Source of the DNA: Parcubacteria group bacterium Gr01-1014_13
GTDB taxonomy: Bacteria > Patescibacteria > ABY1 > Magasanikbacterales > GWA2-37-8
Direction: 5' to 3'
DNA length: 64,000 nt
Assembly (NCBI GenBank): GCA_007376295.1
Contig: VMGB01000001.1
Location: 1-64,000, forward strand
Position numbers and translations under genes: made by a program. Numbering within the stretch: position 1 is the stretch's first letter; each line of letters starts with the position of its first letter. Below are positions 58,016 through 64,000 of the stretch, piece by piece. A model generated the notes under the pieces. The model made no database searches and was not told the origin of the DNA. It was given only the letters and a program-made list of their open reading frames with translations.

Positions 58016-58048
58016 TTCGGCGTTCACTTAGGTGTATAGCCGTTCCAG
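58008..58048 (+). terminator. Terminator of orphan paralogue 2
   Basis: GACCCT (58008-58013, including the T of the stop) pairs with AGGGTC (58037-58042), with inner CGGC/GCCG, then TTTTT. The segment TCGGCGTTCACT matches TCAGCGTTCACT in the terminator of paralogue 1. Confidence 0.85.
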
Positions 58049-58065
58049 GGTCTTTTTATTTACCC

Positions 58066-58095
58066 TTGACAATTTGGCTGTGTTTATAGTAAAAT
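58066..58095 (+). promoter_or_regulatory. Promoter of groES-groEL
   Basis: TTGACA (58066-58071), 18-nt spacer, TAAAAT (58090-58095). No CIRCE repeat (the HrcA site) is present in the leader, so HrcA control is not indicated. Confidence 0.65.
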
Positions 58096-58132
58096 GGCCT
58101 CACATTCAGTTATTTTTTAATCTTTAATAAAT

Positions 58133-58417
58133 ATGCAAATACGACCATTATCTGACAATGTTTTAGTAAAACAAGCCAAAGTTGACGAGGTAACCTCGTT
58201 TGGTTTAGTTTTGCCTGGCAAAGACGAAAAAAAGCCTGAAGGAGAAGTGGTGGCTGTTGGGCCGGGTAAAATGATGGAAAACGGACAGCTTTCTTTGATG
58301 CAAGTGAAGGTGGGCGACAGAGTTATTTTAAAAAATTGGGGAGGAGAAAAAGTAGAGCTAGATAAAGAAGAATACAAAATAATGTCGCAGGATGACATTT
58401 TGGCAGTTATTGAATAA
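58133..58417 (+). CDS. groES: Co-chaperonin GroES
   Basis: A 94-aa co-chaperonin. It begins MQIRPLSDNVLVKQ, has the mobile loop region (EVTSFGLVLPGKDEKKPEGEVVAVG), then VKVGDRVILKNWGGEKVELD and EEYKIMSQDDILAVIE. It forms the heptameric lid for GroEL. groEL follows 14 nt downstream. No SD. Confidence 0.96.
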   Translation: MQIRPLSDNVLVKQAKVDEVTSFGLVLPGKDEKKPEGEVVAVGPGKMMENGQLSLMQVKVGDRVILKNWGGEKVELDKEEYKIMSQDDILAVIE

Positions 58418-58431
58418 TTAATAAACTTAAT

Positions 58432-60072
58432 ATGGCAAAACAAATTTTATTTAGCGAAGAGGCCAGACAAGCATTAGTGCGCGGTGTAAATGCTTTGGCC
58501 AATGTAGTAAAAGTTACTTTGGGTCCAAAAGGCCGCAATGTAGTTTTAGATCGCGGTTTTGGTGCACCGATAATTACCAAAGATGGGGTGACTGTAGCCA
58601 AAGAAGTTGATTTAGAAGATAAGTTTGAAAACGCTGGCGTAGAACTCGTAAAAGAAGTGGCTAGTAAAACCAACGAAGATGTTGGCGACGGCACTACTAC
58701 TGCCACAGTTTTAGCCCAAGCGATTATAAAAGAGGGCATGAAAAATGTTACTGCCGGAGCTAACCCAGTAGCGCTTAAACGCGGTTTGGATAAATGCTTA
58801 GCTATTGTTGTCAAAGAACTTCAAGAAAAAATTTCCCGACCTGTAGAAGAAAGTGAAATTGCCAATGTTGCCTCTATTTCCGCCAACGACAAAGAAATCG
58901 GCAGCAAAATTGCCGAAGCGATGAAAGAAGTTGGTAAAGACGGTGTGATTACCGTAGAAGAATCACAATCTTTTGGCATGAGTATCGAAACCGTAAAAGG
59001 TATGCGTTTTGACAAAGGATATGTTTCTGGATATATGGTGACTAATTCCGAACGCATGGAAGCTGAGTTTAGTGAACCGTATATTTTGTTGACTGATAAA
59101 AAAATATCTTCTATCCAAGATGTTCTTCCCTTACTGCAAAAAATTGCCGAAAGCGGTAAAAAAGAATTGGTGATTATTGCCGAAGATGTTGATGGTGAAG
59201 CTCTAACTACATTTGTATTAAATAAATTACGCGGCACATTCAATGTTTTGGCTGTAAAAGCCCCAGGCTTTGGCGACAGACGCAAAGAAATGTTGCAAGA
59301 TTTGGCCGTCCTAACTGGCGGGAAAGTTATCACCGAAGAAGTGGGATTGAAATTGGAAAACGCTGGTTTGGAAGATTTGGGTTCAGCGCGAAAAGTTGTA
59401 GCTACTAAAGACAACACAACTATAGTTGATGGTAAAGGTGATGCGAGCGAAGTGCAAAACCGCGTAGCGCAAATTAAAAAAGCTATAGAAAATACTGACA
59501 GTGATTTTGACCGTGATAAATTACAAGAACGCTTGGCCAAAATGGCTGGCGGAGTAGCGGTAATCAAAGTTGGCGCCGCCACTGAAACTGAAATGAAAGA
59601 AGTAAAACATAGAATCGAAGACGCTGTCGGCGCTACCAAAGCGGCTGTAGAAGAAGGTATTGTACCGGGCGGTGGAGTAGCATTAGTGCGAGCTATTAAA
59701 TCTTTAGAAAATGTTAATTTGGAAAACGAAGAAGCTGTGGCTGTAAATATTTTGCGCCGCGCTTTGGAAGAGCCGCTACGCCAAATTGCCTTTAATGCCG
59801 GAGTTGATGGTGCAGTGATTGCTGAAGAAATAAAAAAGAATGTTGGCAACCACGGATATAATGCTGCTACCGGAGAGTACGAAGATTTGGTAAAAGCAGG
59901 TATTGTTGATCCGACTAAAGTAACCCGCACTGCGCTTCAGAATGCAATTTCTATTGCCGGTATGTTCCTTACTACCGAAGCCGTTATTACCGAAATTCCG
60001 AAAAAAGAAGAAGCGATGCCACCGATGGGTGGAGGAATGGGTGGAATGGGCGGCGGTATGGGAATGATGTAA
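58432..60072 (+). CDS. groEL: Chaperonin GroEL
   Basis: A 546-aa ATP-dependent folding chamber subunit. VTLGPKGRNVVLDRGFGAP and DVGDGTTTATVLAQAI (ATP site), the apical domain with TVKGMRFDKGYVSGYMVTN, KAPGFGDRRKEMLQDLAVLTGG and EEGIVPGGGVALVRA are all standard. The flexible Gly-Met tail (GGMGGMGGGMGMM) is present. Full length and single copy in this window, ending at a clear terminator. Confidence 0.98.
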   Translation: MAKQILFSEEARQALVRGVNALANVVKVTLGPKGRNVVLDRGFGAPIITKDGVTVAKEVDLEDKFENAGVELVKEVASKTNEDVGDGTTTATVLAQAIIKEGMKNVTAGANPVALKRGLDKCLAIVVKELQEKISRPVEESEIANVASISANDKEIGSKIAEAMKEVGKDGVITVEESQSFGMSIETVKGMRFDKGYVSGYMVTNSERMEAEFSEPYILLTDKKISSIQDVLPLLQKIAESGKKELVIIAEDVDGEALTTFVLNKLRGTFNVLAVKAPGFGDRRKEMLQDLAVLTGGKVITEEVGLKLENAGLEDLGSARKVVATKDNTTIVDGKGDASEVQNRVAQIKKAIENTDSDFDRDKLQERLAKMAGGVAVIKVGAATETEMKEVKHRIEDAVGATKAAVEEGIVPGGGVALVRAIKSLENVNLENEEAVAVNILRRALEEPLRQIAFNAGVDGAVIAEEIKKNVGNHGYNAATGEYEDLVKAGIVDPTKVTRTALQNAISIAGMFLTTEAVITEIPKKEEAMPPMGGGMGGMGGGMGMM

Positions 60073-60091
60073 AAATTAAATTAAAAATATT

Positions 60092-60125
60092 AAGGGCATC
60101 GACGTTAAGTCGGTGCCCTTTTGTT
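60092..60125. terminator. Terminator between groEL and the 40-aa gene
   Basis: AAGGGCA (60092-60098) pairs with TGCCCTT (60114-60120), with inner CGAC/GTCG, and a T-rich tract follows. The minus strand also has a T-rich exit, so it can serve the convergent small gene. Confidence 0.85.
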
Positions 60126-60135
60126 TTTCTCCTTT

Positions 60136-60258
60136 TTAATCCGTTACGCTTTCGTGGCGAACTGGCGTTTGGAAGATCTTTGCGATGATCTGCCAGAAGA
60201 GTGAAGCCAGTATTGCCGATAGCATGCCGACAGCCAGGATTCCAAGTCCGACCAACAT
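60136..60258 (-). CDS. Small single-TM membrane protein (40 aa)
   Basis: A 40-codon frame beginning MLVGLGILAVGMLSAILASLF (one TM, about residues 2-26), followed by a short hydrophilic tail ending RHESVTD. AAGGAGG lies 5 nt before the ATG. A near-consensus promoter (TTGACA-N17-TAATTT, minus strand) sits 21 bp upstream, and the shared terminator at 60092 closes it. This is the same promoter-SD-terminator design as the larger orphan genes, which is why it is called despite its size. Function unknown. Confidence 0.7.
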   Translation of the reverse strand: MLVGLGILAVGMLSAILASLFWQIIAKIFQTPVRHESVTD

Positions 60259-60278
60259 ATCGCCTCCTTGTGCTTTAG

Positions 60279-60307
60279 AAATTACCACAGAGCCGTAATT
60301 GTGTCAA
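60279..60307 (-). promoter_or_regulatory. Promoter of the 40-aa membrane protein gene
   Basis: Minus strand TTGACA (60302-60307), 17-nt spacer, TAATTT (60279-60284). Confidence 0.65.
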
Positions 60308-60316
60308 AAGACCCGA

Positions 60317-60345
60317 TTGCCAAGCATAAAATTATGATGTAAAAT
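60317..60345 (+). promoter_or_regulatory. Promoter of the 60354 gene (leaderless)
   Basis: TTGCCA (60317-60322), 17-nt spacer, TAAAAT (60340-60345). The ATG at 60354 is 8 nt downstream. It stands back to back with the minus-strand promoter at 60279. Confidence 0.6.
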
Positions 60346-60353
60346 TACAACGT

Positions 60354-60845
60354 ATGTTTCAATCTGTAATTTCAGCATTTTCCGGTTTTCCTCCTGAGCT
60401 AGCCGTATTTTTGGTAGCTATGACTCCTGTTTTGGAACAAAGAGTAGCTTTGCCAATGGCCATTATTGCTTTTAACATGCCTGTTTGGGAGGCCCTGCTC
60501 ATTACTTTGGCCGGCAATCTTTTGCCTATAACCGCATTGCTGTATTTTGCCGATAATTTTCATGAATGGGTGAACAAAAATTCCGGCACATTTTTTGGTA
60601 AATCTTGGCTAAAGAGTTTACACCACGCTCAGCAAAAGTTCGCCCGTTATGAAAAATATGGATTACTTGGGCTAGCCTTGTTTATTGCCCTGCCAATTCC
60701 GGGGAGCGGAATTTTTACCGGCACGATGATCGCGTTTTTAATGGGTGTGCCTTTCAAACATTCTCTGCCATATATCTGGGCAGCGGTAATCGGCTCATCA
60801 TTTGTAACGATGTTTATCTCAATAGGCATTGATAAAGTATTTTAG
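60354..60845 (+). CDS. Small multidrug export family membrane protein (PF06695-like)
   Basis: A 163-aa protein with four or five TM segments. The N-terminal MTPVLEQRVALPMAIIAF and the later LGLALFIALPIPGSGIFTGTMIAFLMG are the two conserved boxes of the 'small multi-drug export' family. The family name rests on thin evidence; transport of a small molecule is all that can be said. Its mRNA should be leaderless. prfB follows 3 nt after the stop. Confidence 0.82.
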   Translation: MFQSVISAFSGFPPELAVFLVAMTPVLEQRVALPMAIIAFNMPVWEALLITLAGNLLPITALLYFADNFHEWVNKNSGTFFGKSWLKSLHHAQQKFARYEKYGLLGLALFIALPIPGSGIFTGTMIAFLMGVPFKHSLPYIWAAVIGSSFVTMFISIGIDKVF

Positions 60846-60848
60846 AAT

Positions 60849-61925
60849 ATGTCCTTAGAAGACCTGAAGGAGCTGCAGGTGAAAATAACAGACACAAAAA
60901 AACTTCTCAATATCGAAGATTTGCAAAAAAAATTAGAGCAACTGGCAAATGAAATGAATGCGCCAGATTTTTGGAATAACCAAGAAAACGCGCAGGCGAT
61001 AAGCCAAGATTATCAGGATATAAAAAAAGAAGTAGAAAAATTTGTTGATCTGGAAAAAAGGACAAATGATTTGTTGGAGTTGGCAAGTTCAGGAGATGAG
61101 TCTTTGTCCGATGAAATAGTCCAGCAGACAAAGAAATTGGCCAAAGAATTTTCCGAGTATGAATTGTACGTCTTATTAAACGGTCCATATGATAAAAATA
61201 GCGCCATTATCGCTATCCATGCCGGCAGCGGCGGCACTGAAGCTCAAGACTGGGCCGAAATGTTGTTGCGGATGGTAATGCGATTTTGTGACAAGATGGG
61301 TTGGAAAACAAAAGTGGTAGATGAATCACGCGGCGCTGAGGCTGGGTACAAATCTATTATGTTTGAAGTCAAAGGACGTTTTGCTTTTGGTTATTTAAAA
61401 TCCGAACATGGCGTGCATCGTCTAGTGCGTATCTCTCCTTTTGATGCGGAAAAAATGCGCCATACTTCTTTTGCGCTGATTGAAGTTTTGCCCGAGCTGG
61501 ATGATGCTATTAAAATCGATATCGATCCTAAAGATATTCGTATAGACACTTTTATGGCCGGTGGCCACGGCGGACAAAGCGTTAACACCACTTATTCGGC
61601 GGTACGCATTGTGCACGTGCCAACTGGTATTACCGTTTCTTGTCAAAACGAAAGATCTCAACAGCAAAACAAAGACATGGCCATGAAGGTTTTGAAAGCT
61701 AAACTCCATCGCTTAGAAGAAGAACAAAAAGCCAAAGAACGCAAAGAGTTACGCGGCGAATATAAATCAGCTGAATGGGGAAATCAGATCCGTTCATATG
61801 TTTTGCATCCATATCATTTGGTAAAAGATCATCGCACCGAATATGAGTCTGCTGATCCCGAGTCTGTGTTAGAAGGTGAGCTGTTGCCGCTATCTGAAGC
61901 GTATTTGCGTTGGATAAAGAAATAG
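60849..61925 (+). CDS. prfB: Peptide chain release factor 2
   Basis: A 358-aa class I release factor. The stop-codon recognition tripeptide SPF (RISPFDAEKMRH) identifies RF2, which reads UGA and UAA. The catalytic GGQ is in GGHGGQSVNTTYSAVRI. The frame is continuous; the programmed +1 frameshift that controls prfB in many bacteria is absent. Its presence agrees with UGA being a stop in this organism. Confidence 0.96.
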   Translation: MSLEDLKELQVKITDTKKLLNIEDLQKKLEQLANEMNAPDFWNNQENAQAISQDYQDIKKEVEKFVDLEKRTNDLLELASSGDESLSDEIVQQTKKLAKEFSEYELYVLLNGPYDKNSAIIAIHAGSGGTEAQDWAEMLLRMVMRFCDKMGWKTKVVDESRGAEAGYKSIMFEVKGRFAFGYLKSEHGVHRLVRISPFDAEKMRHTSFALIEVLPELDDAIKIDIDPKDIRIDTFMAGGHGGQSVNTTYSAVRIVHVPTGITVSCQNERSQQQNKDMAMKVLKAKLHRLEEEQKAKERKELRGEYKSAEWGNQIRSYVLHPYHLVKDHRTEYESADPESVLEGELLPLSEAYLRWIKK

Positions 61926-61929
61926 TTTT

Positions 61930-62529
61930 GTGAAAATTGTTGATCAAGAAAATTTATCTGAAGCAGTCGAGGCTTTGCAAAATGGTCAGACTGTTGTTTT
62001 TCCCACCGAAACTTCATATGGACTGGGTTGTGATGCGACCAATCAAGATGCGGTAGATGAAATTTTTAAAATAAAACAAAGAAAAAGTGATAAACCACTT
62101 TTAGTTGTTGTTCCTAATATCGAAATGGCAAAAAAATATTTAGTGTGGAATGATTTGTTGGAAGATTTATCAAAAAAATATTGGCCCGGTCCGCTTACGA
62201 TAGTAGGGGAATGGAATAAAAAAGAAAATTTGGCTACAGGTGTGGTTGCTGCGGATAATACCATTGCGGTACGTGTCACTAATTTTCCGCTTACCAAATT
62301 TTTATCTGAAAAATTAAACAAACCTCTAGTAGCCACTTCGGCCAATCTGGCCGATGCCGGCGATGTCTATGATTCCAAGCAGATTTTGGCTATGTTTTCG
62401 GATAAATCTGTTAAACCTGATATACTTATAGATGGGGGAGAATTACCCCAAAATCCGCCCACTACCATCGTGAGCGTGATTGATAATAATTTAAAAATTT
62501 TACGACAGGGCCAGATCAAAATCAATTAA
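61930..62529 (+). CDS. tsaC: Threonylcarbamoyl-AMP synthase (TsaC/Sua5/YrdC family)
   Basis: A 199-aa protein that makes threonylcarbamoyl-AMP from threonine, bicarbonate and ATP for the universal t6A37 tRNA modification. Family boxes: VVFPTETSYGLGCDATN, IFKIKQRKSDKPLLVVV, KKYWPGPLTIV, AVRVTNFPLTKFL and PLVATSANLADAG. It is a YrdC-domain-only form. The start is GTG 61930, 4 nt after prfB. No SD. Confidence 0.93.
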   Translation: MKIVDQENLSEAVEALQNGQTVVFPTETSYGLGCDATNQDAVDEIFKIKQRKSDKPLLVVVPNIEMAKKYLVWNDLLEDLSKKYWPGPLTIVGEWNKKENLATGVVAADNTIAVRVTNFPLTKFLSEKLNKPLVATSANLADAGDVYDSKQILAMFSDKSVKPDILIDGGELPQNPPTTIVSVIDNNLKILRQGQIKIN

Positions 62530-62579
62530 ATCCGGGCATAAATAGAATTAAATTCGGGGATAAACACCCTCGACTGTTT

Positions 62580-63695
62580 TTGATTTTAGTAGTAGGAGCT
62601 TTTATTTTTGCCTGCATTATCATTTGGTGGGCCTGGACTGAAACAGTGCATACTATAAAAACCTCTATCGTTTTATCAGGCGATGTGTCGGACAACAAAA
62701 CAGAATTATTGGCCAGAGAAAAATCGGCGCTGATAAAAGTTAAAGGACTGTATCTCACAGCCTATTCGGCCGGCAATCCGAAAAAAGTGGATGAAATTAT
62801 AAGTTTAATCGATAAGACCGAGTTAAACGCTGTGGTTATAGATATTAAGGATTATAGCGGCAAAGTTTTATACGATAGCCGGGTAAAACTAGTAAATGAT
62901 TTGAAAATAGATGAAAATCGTTTGGGAAATGTGCAGAATTTGATAAAAAAATTTCATGCCAAAAATATTTATGTAATAGCGCGTCAAACTGTATTCCAGG
63001 ATCCGATTTTGGCAGAAAAAAAGCCCGAATGGGCGATAAAAAATAAATCGGGAAATTTGTGGAGAGACCATAAAGGTTTGGCTTGGGTTGATCCGAGCAA
63101 AAAAGAAGTTTGGTCGTACAATGTCGCCATCGCCAAAGAGGCGATTGGCTTTGGTTTTGATGAAATAAATTTTGATTATGTTCGTTTTCCTTCCGATGGC
63201 GATATGTCGCAGGCAGTTTATGCTATTGGTAATGAAAAAAAATATGAGGTAATGGGTAAGTTTTATCATTTTCTTAATATAAAGCTAGAAGATCAGCCGG
63301 CCTGGATATCTTTAGATATGTTTGGCTTGGTGATGGAAAAGCACGGCGAAGACGATATGCGTATCGGACAAAGATTGGCTGATGCCGTGGGTGAAGTCGA
63401 TTATATCTCGCCAATGATGTATCCGTCGCATTATCCCAGCGGCCATTTGGGTCTAACCAATCCGGCTGATCATCCCGCAGCAGTATTTAAACATGGAATG
63501 AAGCTGGGCACGCCAAAGTTCGTGGGCAAACGCGCCAAAGTTCGTCCGTGGATACAAGCGTTTAATGTGGGTGCTATATATGATGCCGGCAAAATGAGGG
63601 CGCAGATAGATGAAATAGAAAAATATCCGGAAAATGCCGGTTGGTTGGCATGGAACGCAGCAAACAGGTATACAGCTAGCGGATTAAACAAATAA
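62580..63695 (+). CDS. Membrane-anchored DUF4015 glycoside-hydrolase-like protein
   Basis: A 371-aa protein. An N-terminal TM (about 1-21) is followed by a TIM-barrel-like domain of the putative glycoside hydrolase family DUF4015. It shows VKGLYLTAYSAGNP, NAVVIDIKDYSGKVLYDS, IYVIARQTVFQDP, GLAWVDPSKKEVWSYN, FGFDEINFDYVRFPSDG and DYISPMMYPSHYP. Acidic residues in DIKD and NFDYVRFP are likely catalytic positions. The start is unclear: TTG 62580 is the first standard in-frame start after the upstream stop apart from CTG 62574. The frame stays open to 62490, reading KHPRLF just before the TM. It probably acts on cell-wall or surface glycan. Confidence 0.8.
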   Translation: MILVVGAFIFACIIIWWAWTETVHTIKTSIVLSGDVSDNKTELLAREKSALIKVKGLYLTAYSAGNPKKVDEIISLIDKTELNAVVIDIKDYSGKVLYDSRVKLVNDLKIDENRLGNVQNLIKKFHAKNIYVIARQTVFQDPILAEKKPEWAIKNKSGNLWRDHKGLAWVDPSKKEVWSYNVAIAKEAIGFGFDEINFDYVRFPSDGDMSQAVYAIGNEKKYEVMGKFYHFLNIKLEDQPAWISLDMFGLVMEKHGEDDMRIGQRLADAVGEVDYISPMMYPSHYPSGHLGLTNPADHPAAVFKHGMKLGTPKFVGKRAKVRPWIQAFNVGAIYDAGKMRAQIDEIEKYPENAGWLAWNAANRYTASGLNK

Positions 63696-63697
63696 TT

Positions 63698-64000
63698 ATG
63701 ACTTCTTTATATAATATCAATTATTTACAACATCTTTGTCAGAAATACGGCCTTATTCCTTCCAAGAAATATGGCCAAAATTTTTTAGTTAACGAAGAGC
63801 CGATAGCGGCCATGTTGGAAGCAGGCGAGATAAAAAAAGATGATGTAGTAGTAGAAGTTGGTCCTGGGTTTGGGGTGCTTACCTTAGCTCTCTCAGAGCA
63901 AGCAAAAAAAGTAATGGCCTTTGAAATTGAAAAAAAATTAGAATCATATTGGACGGAACAAATATCCAGACATCAGAATATAGAAATTGTTTGGGGTAAT
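63698..64000 (+). CDS. rsmA: 16S rRNA (adenine1518/1519-N6)-dimethyltransferase, partial
   Basis: The first 101 codons of RsmA/KsgA, running off the window. KKYGQNFLVNEEPIAAML is the family N-terminus, and VVVEVGPGFGVLTLALSEQA is the SAM-binding motif I, with FEIEKKLE supplying the acidic residue. The enzyme dimethylates two adenines near the 16S 3' end. ATG 63698 follows the previous stop by 2 nt. No SD. Confidence 0.93.
   Translation, partial: MTSLYNINYLQHLCQKYGLIPSKKYGQNFLVNEEPIAAMLEAGEIKKDDVVVEVGPGFGVLTLALSEQAKKVMAFEIEKKLESYWTEQISRHQNIEIVWGN

Noticed and set aside
58096..58132. CIRCE/HrcA site in the groES leader
   Set aside because: No TTAGCACTC/GAGTGCTAA-like repeat is present.
60849..60960. 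Programmed +1 frameshift in prfB
   Set aside because: The reading frame is continuous from the ATG, with no in-frame UGA or CTTTGA slip site near codon 25.
1..64000. CRISPR arrays, insertion sequences, prophage or integrase genes
   Set aside because: No regularly spaced repeats, transposase or integrase motifs, or phage structural genes were seen.

Overview
This 64 kb window looks like a chromosome segment of a Candidate Phyla Radiation (Patescibacteria) bacterium, probably from the Parcubacteria/ABY1 side; the lineage is an inference. The signs are low-GC tightly packed genes, a large block of T4SS-pilin-like and thrombospondin-type-3 surface proteins, CxxC-x17-CxxC zinc proteins, an Elp3 radical SAM enzyme, a ComEC split into two genes, and many small orphan genes. 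UGA is a normal stop: RF2 (prfB) is present and no reading frame is interrupted by in-frame UGA. That argues against the UGA-recoding Absconditabacteria and Gracilibacteria.

Layout. (1) 1-4.7 kb: the 3' end of 16S rRNA, closed by its own terminator with no 23S behind it. An accessory block of single-gene units follows: two membrane or secreted proteins, a trypsin-like lipoprotein, a 58-aa lipoprotein, tRNA-Val(GAC), tRNA-Ile(GAT), and two paralogous Cys-rich proteins. (2) 4.8-22.7 kb: lepB-hisS, rpsU, then an approximately 15 kb cell-surface block. It holds two giant pilin-domain fusions, a LamG/Cys-repeat protein and three membrane-anchored calcium-repeat proteins, followed by ybeY and dgkA. 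(3) 22.7-27.8 kb: ftsA, ftsZ, nrdR, a membrane protein, pyk. (4) 28-35 kb: an orphan gene, glyA, elp3 divergent from a Trm9/ALKBH8-like methyltransferase, and two GT4 glycosyltransferases. (5) 35-47 kb: metal/cation transporters (Nramp-like, CaCA, TerC), an archaemetzincin-TPR fusion, zinc proteins, greA, a DUF4349 protein, infB, a thioredoxin, two orphan genes. (6) 47-64 kb: leuS, split comEC, nusA, yidC, cell-surface glycan genes, a second orphan paralogue, groES-groEL, a 40-aa membrane protein, prfB, tsaC, a DUF4015 glycosidase-like protein and the start of rsmA.

The strongest genome-wide signal is two kinds of expression unit. Housekeeping genes have no recognisable Shine-Dalgarno (SD) sequence. 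Several (ftsA, greA, infB, the 19524 gene, the 60354 gene) have a good -10 box only 6-11 nt before the start codon, so their mRNAs should be leaderless or nearly so. Most orphan or accessory genes, and ribosomal protein bS21 (rpsU), have a near-consensus TTGAC(A) promoter, a strong GGAG-type SD and usually their own hairpin terminator. The 16S 3' end keeps an intact CCTCC. This resembles the Bacteroidetes situation in which bS21 helps hide the anti-SD and rpsU itself is SD-led, and it suggests a translationally distinct SD regulon.

Other leads: an Elp3/Trm9-like pair that could make mcm5U34 in tRNA; VirB2-like pilin modules fused to ectodomains of up to 2.1 kaa; two orphan protein families, each present twice and sharing promoter or terminator sequence; an archaemetzincin fused to TPRs; and perfect inverted repeats placed on two promoters.
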